A stretch of DNA of 21,121 nt from SIG622 sp045604705. GTDB lineage: Bacteria; Bacillota; Clostridia; Oscillospirales; CAG-382. The notes beneath the pieces are model-generated. The model had not been told where the DNA came from. It was given only the letters and a program-made list of their open reading frames with translations, and made no database searches. The position numbers and the translations under genes are program-made. The DNA is taken from positions 1 through 21,121 of the forward strand of contig JAZUOO010000048.1 of assembly GCA_045604705.1 (NCBI GenBank), written 5' to 3'. Shown here piece after piece: positions 1-7,637 of the stretch (position 1 is the stretch's first letter; each line of letters starts with the position of its first letter).

Positions 1-130
1 AATTGACAGTTCACAGGGGCAGTTGATGAAACTATGACTTAGAGTTAAATGTTCATTTAAATGATGTGTTTATTATTTGTTGTATGTGGTAATTTGGCAG
101 TTTCTAAAATCTTTTATTGTTAGTGTAGAA

Positions 131-196
131 TTATTAATAAAAATGGAGTAGAATATAATTGTAAAAAGTTAGCTTGAACTAACAAGGGGTTGGTTC
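131..196 (+). promoter_or_regulatory. Probable copA promoter and structured leader
   Basis: A TATAAT box lies at 154-159, but the -35 position (TTATTA, 131-136) is poor, so this may be an activated promoter. The transcribed leader holds an 8-bp hairpin (176-183 with 189-196, one G-U pair, loop AAGGG). A competing 5-bp stem (168-172 with 179-183) shares the same strand, so the two are mutually exclusive. A 10-base direct repeat (CTGTAAGCTT at 239-248 and 250-259) sits just before the ribosome binding site. I see no recognisable CsoR or CopY box. Bases 1-130 hold no gene I can support. Confidence 0.4.
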
Positions 197-281
197 GCAG
201 TTTGTGCAATGCAAAAACTGTCTGCTGTGCACCGTGGACTGTAAGCTTTCTGTAAGCTTCTGTGTCGGAAAGGAGAATACC

Positions 282-2816
282 ATGAAAAAGTATAATGTAA
301 CCGGCATGAGCTGTGCGGCTTGCAGTGCCAGGGTCGAAAAAGCCGTAAAGGACGTTGACGGCGTTGAAGCCTGTGCTGTGAATCTTCTTACGGGAAGCAT
401 GACAATCAAGGGAAAGGTGAACGATGACAAGATAATCCGTGCTGTCGAAAAAGCGGGCTACGGATGTAGTGCCGATGGCGGTGAAAATACCGAAAACACA
501 ATTGTAAGTACCGGTAGGAATATACCGGGAAATAACTATGTCAAAGAGTCTGAATCGCTTGTGAAAAGATTGATTCTCTCGGCAGCGTTCCTTGCGGTGC
601 TGATGTACTTCTCCATGGGACACGGTATGATGGGGCTTCCGCTTCCTGCATTTTTCCAGGGGAATCCCATGGCGGTTGGACTTGTTCAGCTTTTGTGCAG
701 TACGATTGTTATGATTATAGGTAACAGATTTTTTGTCAGCGGTGCAAAATCCATCGTCCGCCTTTCGCCGAATATGGATGCGCTCGTTGCACTGGGCTCA
801 GGTGCGGCATTTGTATACAGTATCGGTGTGCTGTTTGTCATGTCGGTAAGGCTTGTGGCGGGGGATCTTGCAGGTGCAAACCATCTTCTGCATGACCTCT
901 ATTTTGAGTCTGCGGCTATGATACTTGCGCTTATCACCGTCGGTAAAGCTCTTGAAGCACGCTCCAAGGCTAAAACAGGCGATGCGCTGCGCGGACTTCA
1001 GAAGCTTGTTCCGGAAACGGCGAATGTTATCCGTGACGGTAAAGAGGTAAAAATAAAAATATCACAAATGCAGGTCGGCGATATATTTACGGTAAGACCC
1101 GGTGAGCAGATACCGGTGGACGGATTTATCATCGAGGGTGCAAGTGCCGTGAATGAGTCTGCAATTACAGGCGAGAGCGTACCTGTGGAAAAGTGCGAGG
1201 GCGATACCGTTGTAGGAGCAACCGTCAATACATCGGGATATATAAAATGCAGAGCTACAAGAGTCGGTACGGATACCGTGCTTTCAAGGATTATTCAAAC
1301 TGTCAGCGACGCCTCTGCTACAAAAGCTCCGATTGCAAAAGCGGCGGACAAGGTTGCGGCGGTATTTGTTCCCATAGTTATGGTGATAGCTCTCGTTACG
1401 GCTATAGTGTGGCTTATTATGGGCAAGGACTTCGGTTTTGCGCTTGCAAGAGCCATATCCGTGCTTGTTATCAGCTGTCCATGCTCGCTGGGGCTTGCGA
1501 CTCCCGTTGCGATAATGGTGGGAAGCGGAGTCGGAGCAAAATGCGGAATACTCTTTAAAAGTGCAGAAATGCTTGAGCTTTGCGGCAGAGTAAATACCGT
1601 TGTGCTTGACAAAACAGGCACTGTCACAAGCGGCAACATTGCAGTTACGGGAATCTACGCGGCAGAGGGCAAGAGTACAGATGAGCTTCTCTCAAGCGCA
1701 TACACCCTTGAAGAAAAAAGCGAGCACCCTCTGGCAAAAGCTGTTGTAGCATACTGTGTCGAAAACAATGTACCGCTTCTTGATTCCGATGCTTTTTCCG
1801 CAAGTGTCGGCAGCGGAGTCTATTGCAGAATTGACGGTAAAAAGTGTTTGGGCGGAAAAGCAGACTACCTTGAAAAGAACGGCATAGTTATATCCGAATC
1901 GCAAAGAAAAAGGGCTGATGAAATATCCGCTGATGGAAGTACACCTTTGTTTTTTGCTAAGGACGGAGAATTTCTCGGAATAATCGCGGCGGCTGATACG
2001 GTGAAAACCGACAGTAAGAGTGCTGTTGAAAAATTCAATAAAATGGGAATTGAAACGGTGCTCCTTTCGGGAGACAACGAGCTTGTAACAAGTTCGATTG
2101 CCCAAAAAGCAGGAATTAAGGTTGCGATTTCCGGTGCAACGCCGAACAGTAAGTCACAGACAATAAACGAATACCGCAAAAAGGGCAAGGTCGCCATGAT
2201 TGGTGACGGTATCAACGATGCCCCTGCCCTTGCCGTAGCGGACGTCGGAATTGCCATAGGAACAGGAACCGATATTGCAAGAGACACCGCAGGGGTAATA
2301 CTGGTAAACGGTAGTCTCACCTCGGCAGCAAATGCGATAAAGCTGTCAAGGTCGGTACTGCGCAACATAAGGCAAAATCTCTTCTGGGCGTTCTTCTACA
2401 ACTGCATAGGTATTCCGGTCGCGGCGGGCGTATTATCGCCTTTCGGAATAACGCTCAGCCCGATGCTCGGAGCACTTGCAATGGGACTTTCAAGCTTCTG
2501 CGTTGTATCAAATGCGCTGCGCCTAAATTCCTTTCGGGCATATACCGTACCGATTGAAAAGCAACGGGAAGCAAAAACGGAAACAGCCGAACTAATAATA
2601 TCGGAGGAACAGAAGATGGAAAAAATATTGAACGTAAGAGGCATGATGTGCAGTCACTGCGAAAATCACGTAAAAAAGGCACTTGAAGCAATAGACGGAG
2701 TAGAATCCGCCGTGGCCTCCCACACCGAGGGAACCGTTGTCGTGACTCTCTCAAAGGATGTTGCAGACGATGTTCTCAAAAGTGCAATTACGGATGAGGG
2801 TTATGAGGTTGAATAA
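282..2816 (+). CDS. copA: Copper-exporting P1B-type ATPase with N- and C-terminal metal-binding domains
   Basis: An 844-residue inner-membrane ATPase that pumps Cu(I) out of the cytoplasm. An N-terminal HMA domain has GMSCAAC with Cys11 and Cys14. Then come the transmembrane helices, the actuator TGES (296-299), the ion-path motif CPC at 399-401 (followed by Ser where CPCA is usual), the phosphorylated Asp443 in DKTGT, the P1B hallmark His-Pro at 482-483, and the hinge GDGIND at 641-646. A second HMA domain with CSHC at 790-793 closes the protein. CPC plus two CxxC HMA domains point to Cu(I) or Ag(I) rather than Zn or Cd. ATG 282 was chosen because AAAGGAG (269-275) sits at proper spacing; the frame stays open to ATG 204, but that extension has no good Shine-Dalgarno. 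The gene stands alone, with a terminator 75 bases downstream. The C-terminal domain carries its own start signals (separate entry). Confidence 0.93.
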   Translation: MKKYNVTGMSCAACSARVEKAVKDVDGVEACAVNLLTGSMTIKGKVNDDKIIRAVEKAGYGCSADGGENTENTIVSTGRNIPGNNYVKESESLVKRLILSAAFLAVLMYFSMGHGMMGLPLPAFFQGNPMAVGLVQLLCSTIVMIIGNRFFVSGAKSIVRLSPNMDALVALGSGAAFVYSIGVLFVMSVRLVAGDLAGANHLLHDLYFESAAMILALITVGKALEARSKAKTGDALRGLQKLVPETANVIRDGKEVKIKISQMQVGDIFTVRPGEQIPVDGFIIEGASAVNESAITGESVPVEKCEGDTVVGATVNTSGYIKCRATRVGTDTVLSRIIQTVSDASATKAPIAKAADKVAAVFVPIVMVIALVTAIVWLIMGKDFGFALARAISVLVISCPCSLGLATPVAIMVGSGVGAKCGILFKSAEMLELCGRVNTVVLDKTGTVTSGNIAVTGIYAAEGKSTDELLSSAYTLEEKSEHPLAKAVVAYCVENNVPLLDSDAFSASVGSGVYCRIDGKKCLGGKADYLEKNGIVISESQRKRADEISADGSTPLFFAKDGEFLGIIAAADTVKTDSKSAVEKFNKMGIETVLLSGDNELVTSSIAQKAGIKVAISGATPNSKSQTINEYRKKGKVAMIGDGINDAPALAVADVGIAIGTGTDIARDTAGVILVNGSLTSAANAIKLSRSVLRNIRQNLFWAFFYNCIGIPVAAGVLSPFGITLSPMLGALAMGLSSFCVVSNALRLNSFRAYTVPIEKQREAKTETAELIISEEQKMEKILNVRGMMCSHCENHVKKALEAIDGVESAVASHTEGTVVVTLSKDVADDVLKSAITDEGYEVE
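2616..2816 (+). CDS. Possible internally started CopZ-like copper chaperone (C-terminal HMA domain of CopA)
   Basis: Within copA and in the same frame, GGAGG (2603-2607) stands 8 bases before ATG 2616. Initiation here would make a free 66-residue HMA protein with MCSHC near its N-terminus, the size and fold of CopZ, which delivers Cu(I) to CopA. Tandem stops TAATAA (2593-2598) lie just upstream in the +1 frame, exactly where the end of a separate copA would be expected. The arrangement therefore looks like a copA-copZ pair that became fused but kept the chaperone's start signals. Whether the short product is made cannot be told from sequence. Confidence 0.42.
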   Translation: MEKILNVRGMMCSHCENHVKKALEAIDGVESAVASHTEGTVVVTLSKDVADDVLKSAITDEGYEVE

Positions 2817-2890
2817 TCCCGATTTTGTGATAACGGGATATACCTTTACGATAGTGAAAAAAGGTTTGCGATGTTGTGGCATAACAGATT

Positions 2891-2921
2891 TACCCCGGTA
2901 ATTGCTGTCGGGGTATTTTTT
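2891..2921 (+). terminator. Rho-independent terminator of copA
   Basis: Perfect 7-bp stem TACCCCG (2891-2897) / CGGGGTA (2909-2915) with an 11-base loop, followed by six T (2916-2921). A weaker preceding hairpin (ATCCCG 2816-2821 with CGGGAT 2834-2839) overlaps the copA stop codon and lacks a T tract. Confidence 0.85.
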
Positions 2922-2982
2922 GGCGTATAACGTTCTGATGCTTTTACAGCTTTTGATGGCGAAAAATAGATTTTTTTAAAGT

Positions 2983-3111
2983 CAGTGTCCGGGTGAAATC
3001 AGGATGATGGCAATTTTTAAGAGTATAGTAGAAGCCCATGCCTATTCCCTCGGCTCTGAATGCATCAACATATTCATGGACAAGGTGACGTCCGGAGGGG
3101 CAGAGGCTCTT
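2983..3111 (-). pseudogene. Remnant of a GH29 alpha-L-fucosidase-like gene
   Basis: Read on the minus strand from 3111 downward, about 43 codons are open and include EYVDAFRAEGIGMGFYYTLK followed closely by HHPDF. This resembles the conserved GH29 block of the type VEAFRAEG-GFYYSLIDWHHPD, in which a reverse-strand Trp position here reads Cys. There is no start codon, no ribosome binding site and no further homology on either side; stops bound the fragment at 3112-3114 and 2944-2946. I read it as a decayed internal piece of a fucosidase gene. The match is from memory of the family, so a protein search is needed to confirm it. The rest of 2922-3188 shows nothing recognisable. Confidence 0.55.
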
Positions 3112-3188
3112 TTACACACATAATATTCCGCAAAATATACACCCTTTTGTGAACAATGTTACTAAAGCGATAATAAAGGCGTTTTCGG

Positions 3189-3217
3189 TTGACAAGTGCA
3201 ATAAAATGTGTTACAAT
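3189..3217 (+). promoter_or_regulatory. Housekeeping promoter of the sugar nucleotidyltransferase-kinase operon
   Basis: Consensus -35 TTGACA (3189-3194), 17-base spacer, -10 TACAAT (3212-3217). The predicted start near 3224 leaves a leader of about 40 bases before the ribosome binding site of the gene at 3266. Confidence 0.82.
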
Positions 3218-3265
3218 AATTATGTGTTGTTATAGCTTAATAAATCTGAAAGGAAATATATACAT

Positions 3266-4135
3266 ATGAAAGACGCAACACTTGTAGTTATGGCAGCGGG
3301 AATGGGAAGCCGTTTCGGTGGACTTAAGCAGATGGAACCGGTTTCCGAGGACGGCAGAGCAATTCTCGATTACTCTGTTTTCGATGCTAAAAAGGCGGGT
3401 TTCACGAAAGTAGTTTTCATAATCAAGGACGAAATAGAAAAGGATTTTAAGGAAATTGTCGGTAAGAGAATAGAAAAGATGATTGACGTGGAATACGTTA
3501 AACAGGATATGTCTGTGCTTCCCTATGGACGTGTAAAGCCCTTTGGGACAGGTCATGCCGTGTATTGCTGCCGCGACGTCGTAAAGACACCCTTTGCGGT
3601 AATCAATGCCGACGATTACTACGGCTGCAACGCATTCACCGAAATCAAGCAGTATCTCGATAAGGCTTCGGGACTTGACACCGTTATGGTGGGCTATCTT
3701 TTAGAGAACACTATTACGGAAAACGGCACCGTTGCAAGAGGAGTGTGCAAGACAAGATGTGGGTATCTCAAGGAGATTACCGAAAGAACAAAGATAAACT
3801 CAAAGCTCGAATATACCGAGGACGATGGTAAGACATGGACAAAGCTCCCCCGAGGCACTATAGTTTCCATGAATCTCTGGGGCTTTACTCCCGAGGTGTT
3901 CGCTGAAATAGACAATGACTTTAAGGATTTCCTTGCAAATGCGGATCTTTCAAAGGACGAGTTCTATATCCCCACGGTTGTTGATAATCTTATAAAGAGA
4001 GGAAAAACAAAAGTAAAGGTGCTTAAAAATGCCGACAAATGGTACGGAATGACCTACAAGGAAGACAAAAAGGACGTTACCGAAGCAATAGCAAAGCTTA
4101 TTTCGGAGGGGGTATACGATGGAATTAACGGTTGA
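3266..4135 (+). CDS. Sugar-1-phosphate nucleotidylyltransferase (NTP_transferase family)
   Basis: A 289-residue cytoplasmic enzyme expected to join a sugar 1-phosphate to a nucleoside triphosphate, giving an NDP-sugar and pyrophosphate. The nucleotide-binding signature GMGSRFGG is at 12-19 with the following Lys21. Substrate-loop GTGHA is at 94-98, and the metal-binding Asp pair is in NADDYYG (114-120). The start is ATG 3266, preceded by GAAAGGAAA (3248-3256). It is the first gene of an operon: its last 17 bases overlap the kinase gene, implying translational coupling. Because the partner makes a sugar 1-phosphate, I infer that this enzyme uses that product, in place of the GalT-type uridylyltransferase of the lacto-N-biose pathway. 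The actual sugar and nucleotide cannot be read from the sequence. Confidence 0.85.
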   Translation: MKDATLVVMAAGMGSRFGGLKQMEPVSEDGRAILDYSVFDAKKAGFTKVVFIIKDEIEKDFKEIVGKRIEKMIDVEYVKQDMSVLPYGRVKPFGTGHAVYCCRDVVKTPFAVINADDYYGCNAFTEIKQYLDKASGLDTVMVGYLLENTITENGTVARGVCKTRCGYLKEITERTKINSKLEYTEDDGKTWTKLPRGTIVSMNLWGFTPEVFAEIDNDFKDFLANADLSKDEFYIPTVVDNLIKRGKTKVKVLKNADKWYGMTYKEDKKDVTEAIAKLISEGVYDGING

Positions 4136-5213
4136 TAGAATTCTGGAGATTGCAGGAGTGTTCCAAACTGACGGGAAGCCCATAACAGCTGTTCCTTTCG
4201 GCGGCGGACATATCAACGGTACATTCCTTGTAACAACAGAGAACGGCAAAAAGTACACATTCCAGAGTATAAATGCCAACGTTTTCAAAAAGCCCCACGA
4301 GGTAATGAGTAACATTGCGTTGGTGCTTGAACACATAAAGGGTAAGGTAACATCTAACGGCGGCGACACGTCAAGGGAATGTCTTGAGCCGATAAAAACA
4401 AAGAACGGTGAGCTTCTCTACACCACCGATGATGGCGGTTACTACAGAATGTACGTCTTTATCGAGGGCAATGTATATGATTCAGTGGAAAAGCCCGAGC
4501 ACTTCTACTGTGCGGCAAAGGCATTTGGCAAGTTCCAGAATTATCTCTCGGATTTTCCCGCAGACAAGCTCTTTGAAACAATACCCAATTTCCACAATAC
4601 CGTGTGGAGATTTGAAAACCTTGAAAAGGCAGTAAAAGAAGATAAATGCGGAAGACTTGACGAGGTACGTAAGCAGGTGGAATTCTCACTTGCAAGAAAA
4701 GCAGAGGCAGGAAGAGTACTTGAAGCTATAGAAAAAGGCTCTGTACCGCTGAGAGTTACCCACAATGACACAAAGTTCAACAATGTACTGCTTGATGACG
4801 ACGGAAATGCGGTATGCGTACTTGACCTTGACACTGTAATGCCGGGTTCGCTTCTTTACGATTTCGGCGACTCTATAAGATTCGGTGCGACACACGCAGC
4901 AGAGGATGAGGCAAATCTCGATCTTGTTGACGTAGACCTTGAGCTTTTCGAGAGTTACACCAAGGGCTTCCTTGAGGCTATCGGAGACAGAATAACAGAG
5001 GGTGAAGTATCACTTCTTGCATTCTCCGCAAAGCTCATGACCCTTGAATGCGGCATAAGATTCCTCACCGACTACCTTGAGGGGGATACATATTTTAAGA
5101 CCCACTTCCCGAAGCAGAACCTTCTCAGAACCGATACTCAGTTCAAGCTTGTTTGGGACATGGAGCAGAAGATGGATAAGATGGAAGAGATTGTCAGAAA
5201 GTATTGCAGATAA
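4119..5213 (+). CDS. NahK-like anomeric sugar kinase (aminoglycoside phosphotransferase fold)
   Basis: A 364-residue kinase of the APH/choline-kinase fold. It has the glycine-rich ATP loop GGGHINGTFLVTT (28-40), catalytic loop HND (215-217) in THNDTKFNNV, and metal-binding LDLDTVMPG (235-243) followed by DFGDSIRFGA (248-257). These blocks and the length match bifidobacterial N-acetylhexosamine 1-kinase (NahK, about 359 residues), which phosphorylates GlcNAc or GalNAc at C1. Substrate specificity within this family varies, so I call it NahK-like only. ATG 4119 has a strong GGAGGGGG (4105-4112) lying inside the end of the upstream gene. With that gene it would turn a free hexosamine or hexose into an activated NDP-sugar, a salvage route for sugars released from host or plant glycans. 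Confidence 0.82.
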   Translation: MELTVDRILEIAGVFQTDGKPITAVPFGGGHINGTFLVTTENGKKYTFQSINANVFKKPHEVMSNIALVLEHIKGKVTSNGGDTSRECLEPIKTKNGELLYTTDDGGYYRMYVFIEGNVYDSVEKPEHFYCAAKAFGKFQNYLSDFPADKLFETIPNFHNTVWRFENLEKAVKEDKCGRLDEVRKQVEFSLARKAEAGRVLEAIEKGSVPLRVTHNDTKFNNVLLDDDGNAVCVLDLDTVMPGSLLYDFGDSIRFGATHAAEDEANLDLVDVDLELFESYTKGFLEAIGDRITEGEVSLLAFSAKLMTLECGIRFLTDYLEGDTYFKTHFPKQNLLRTDTQFKLVWDMEQKMDKMEEIVRKYCR

Positions 5214-5233
5214 GGATTTAGGTATTAGGATTT

Positions 5234-5276
5234 AGGATCAGAGTTCTTTTGAAGTCTGTTTCCTGAGTCCTTTTTT
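5234..5276 (+). terminator. Weak terminator after the sugar kinase gene
   Basis: AGGATCAG (5234-5241) can pair with CTGAGTCCT (5263-5271) with one bulged G. Six T follow at 5271-5276. A 10-base direct repeat AGGATTTAGG just upstream (5216-5237 area) is of unknown meaning. Confidence 0.5.
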
Positions 5277-5551
5277 ATTAATATTGCGTAAAATTTGACT
5301 CAAGAATCATCACAAACAAAAATGTTTACTTGACTTAAGTCGCACATATTGCCATTAGCGGCAGGAATATATGAATGTGTTTTACCATGAATGAAAGAGT
5401 TAAAGGCAGAATTCGGGATTATTTGTAAACCTCGTTATTGACTGTGTAGGGTGATTTGCAGTACTCTAATGTGGTACACAATTGAGGTGAATTGAAAATC
5501 AATACGGAAAATGAATAATTGGTTTATGTGAAAAGGGTGAAAACGAAAACA
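5277..5551. other. Intergenic stretch without a recognised gene
   Basis: AT-rich spacer between convergent genes. It contains only a 13-codon open frame (from ATG 5388) with no Shine-Dalgarno, and no homology I recognise on either strand. Confidence 0.6.
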
Positions 5552-5573
5552 GGACGAAGTAATAACTTCGTCC
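5552..5573 (-). terminator. Terminator hairpin of the minus-strand isomerase gene
   Basis: Perfect 9-bp stem GGACGAAGT (5552-5560) / ACTTCGTCC (5565-5573) with an AATA loop. On the minus strand it is followed by TGTTTTCGTTTT, a broken U tract. It lies about 220 bases beyond the isomerase stop codon. Between the two, 5574-5790 holds no gene, only a perfect 12-bp palindrome TGCCAATTGGCA (5776-5787) next to the stop codon. Confidence 0.6.
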
Positions 5574-5790
5574 CGATAAATGTGTGAATTTGTATAATCT
5601 TCAAACCATAATTACACATTACACGTTTAAAAAGTGTACCGTTAAAGGTTTGATTTAATTGTACTACGTAGGTTTTGCAGACTGAACAACAACTGCCGAT
5701 ATAGCGTGTGGTTCAGCTTTACAACAGCATAATTAAAAACCGAATGAAGGTTTAATCAACTGTGCCTCCGTATACTGCCAATTGGCAAGC

Positions 5791-7230
5791 TTATCTGTCC
5801 AGTGCTACTTTTCTAAGCTCTATATTCATAATATCACAGAAAAGCTCAATTGCCTCCGTATTGTCTCCCGTACCGAGTGCAAGATGATGCGTCGGGCCTT
5901 CACTGCACCAACGTTCGATGAAGTCTTGAACAGAGCAGCCGAATTTACATCTTGTGTTTGTGTTACCGGTCTGAGGAATGTCGCCGGAGATGGATTCGCC
6001 CTTGCCAAGGATCATCTTCATCTTGCCGTCGCCCGCAACCGAGCAGGAGAGAAGGCTTATCGGACCTGCTTTTATGTTAAACTCTACGCCGATACCGCTG
6101 CCGGATTTTCCGTGGAATTTCTTGAGCTTGCGAAGGACAGGCTTTTTGTCGCTGATATTAATGTTGTGAGGTCCATCGTGACCGATAAGGCAGATGTCGT
6201 CGTCGCTGTCAAAGGGATGAAGCTCTGCAAAGGAACCGCCGCCGCCGACCCTGTTCATGACAAGCATTGCCGCACAGGTCTTAAGGTCTGCCTCGCCTGC
6301 AAGAGGAATACCTGCACTTGTGAGAAGTGTGTTTCCGAGAATGAGATTTGCACCGATGTTTTCGTACTCGTTACCGTTCTCGCCCTTGTAATAATATGCA
6401 AGTCCCGTAAGGTCATTTCTTGTGATAAGCTCGTCAAGACCTACGGCACATCTTGCAGACCATTCGAGATCTGCGTCCTTAACATAGTCGGTTAGAGGAT
6501 CGTTAGAAGGCTCTTTTATGTCAAAGCATTTCTTTATCTCTTCGATCTTTTCCTTTATTCTTATATCGTCCGCAGCGTTTACGTATTCGCGAAGCTCACA
6601 CATTTCAAGAATTTTTACGTGTGAACCGAATGTTCTTGAAAATGCCGTGGGGTCGGTGTGCATATCGTACATTCCCTCATAGGTGTGTCCGAGGTAGCCG
6701 ATTTTCGCATACTTGAATGCCGCTTTTGCCGTCAGTGCCTTTTCCCAAAGGTCTATTTTTTTTGCAATTTTTTCCTTTTCGCCGCTTGTTGCAACGATAA
6801 ACTTGGGCATCTTCTTTCCGAGTCTTTCGTAAACACCTGCAACCTCAGGCATTGCGCAGATGTCATCGTTGCACAGCTGCATATATGTGGTGGTTTTCTT
6901 GTAGTCAAGGTGTGTAAGAGGCTGGATACCCACGAGAATTTGCGGTACGTCAAGGTATATCGCAAAGGGTGCGGCAACTGCACTTGTTACGTAAGTTGTC
7001 ATAACAAGGAAAAGTGCGTCAACGTCCTCTCTTTTAAGCTTTTGCACTGCTTCAAATGCGGAATCTACATCATCCGCGAAGCCCGCATCAAAAAGATCGG
7101 AGTTCTTGAAATATGTTGCGAATTCGCCGGATTTTTTAGAAAGCTCCTCGTAGAGTCCTTCAAACTGAGGCCAATAGACTTTGTGTCCGAGAGACACGAT
7201 ACCGATTTTCGGTTTTCTGATAATTGCCAT
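5791..7230 (-). CDS. L-fucose/L-arabinose isomerase family protein
   Basis: A cytoplasmic aldose-ketose isomerase of the FucI/AraA superfamily, 479 residues. Counting from the longer ATG at 7239, the likely metal and catalytic residues are Glu316 (GEADLK), Glu339 (FAELHPF), His354 or His358 (GHDGPHN) and His451 (GPTHH). Their spacing resembles the two-Glu, two-His set of L-arabinose isomerase. I chose the second ATG (7230) because the AGAAAGGA element abuts the first ATG with no spacing but lies 8 bases before the second. The gene stands alone and converges on the sugar kinase operon. A nearby fucosidase remnant makes L-fucose an attractive substrate, but L-arabinose or another pentose is equally possible. 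Confidence 0.8.
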   Translation of the reverse strand: MAIIRKPKIGIVSLGHKVYWPQFEGLYEELSKKSGEFATYFKNSDLFDAGFADDVDSAFEAVQKLKREDVDALFLVMTTYVTSAVAAPFAIYLDVPQILVGIQPLTHLDYKKTTTYMQLCNDDICAMPEVAGVYERLGKKMPKFIVATSGEKEKIAKKIDLWEKALTAKAAFKYAKIGYLGHTYEGMYDMHTDPTAFSRTFGSHVKILEMCELREYVNAADDIRIKEKIEEIKKCFDIKEPSNDPLTDYVKDADLEWSARCAVGLDELITRNDLTGLAYYYKGENGNEYENIGANLILGNTLLTSAGIPLAGEADLKTCAAMLVMNRVGGGGSFAELHPFDSDDDICLIGHDGPHNINISDKKPVLRKLKKFHGKSGSGIGVEFNIKAGPISLLSCSVAGDGKMKMILGKGESISGDIPQTGNTNTRCKFGCSVQDFIERWCSEGPTHHLALGTGDNTEAIELFCDIMNIELRKVALDR

Positions 7231-7309
7231 GGTATTCATCCTTTCTTCGCTGTAAGCACATTACAGACAAATATTTATTTTTAATGTTTCTTTTATCCTA
7301 ACACAAAAA

Positions 7310-7338
7310 TCTGTATTTGTAAATGGATAAAACGTCAA
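7310..7338 (-). promoter_or_regulatory. Promoter of the isomerase gene
   Basis: On the minus strand, TTGACG (7338-7333), a 17-base spacer, then TACAGA (7315-7310). The predicted start near 7303 gives a leader of about 70 bases. No catabolite-response or fucose-regulator box was recognised. Confidence 0.6.
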
Positions 7339-7483
7339 TTTTTAGCACAAAACAACCAACTTTAAAAGAGTCTTATCGGATACTGCGAAAAACAGACAAC
7401 GAAGGCTTAGATGAACGTTGATCCGTACATATCATCGGTAAGCGTTTCAATCTGAATTTTTGATGAAAATTATTCCGTTTTTA

Positions 7484-7512
7484 TTGCAATTCGGTAAGAA
7501 TTGTTATATAAT
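7484..7512 (+). promoter_or_regulatory. Promoter of the ABC exporter operon
   Basis: TTGCAA (7484-7489), a 17-base spacer and a perfect TATAAT (7507-7512). The roughly 120-base leader that follows is long and includes a small TTCAT/ATGAA hairpin near 7532; no riboswitch class was recognised. Bases 7339-7483 hold no gene. Confidence 0.7.
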
Positions 7513-7637
7513 AAATAAGATATGAGGTTTTCATCCATGAAGGCTTGTGATTTGTCATTCTTGGCATAAATTTTGTACGGCAATCTTTTTGTGTAAAAGC
7601 AAACAAACTTCAAATTTGAAAGGAATGGTCATACGGA

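Noticed and set aside
5388..5429. Short frame MNERVKGRIRDYL as a possible gene start remnant
   Set aside because: Only 13 codons, no Shine-Dalgarno and no continuation in other frames that I recognise.
5782..6495. 237-codon plus-strand open frame
   Set aside because: It is antisense to the isomerase gene, with no ribosome binding site and a Cys-rich, family-less product; a shadow of the real gene.
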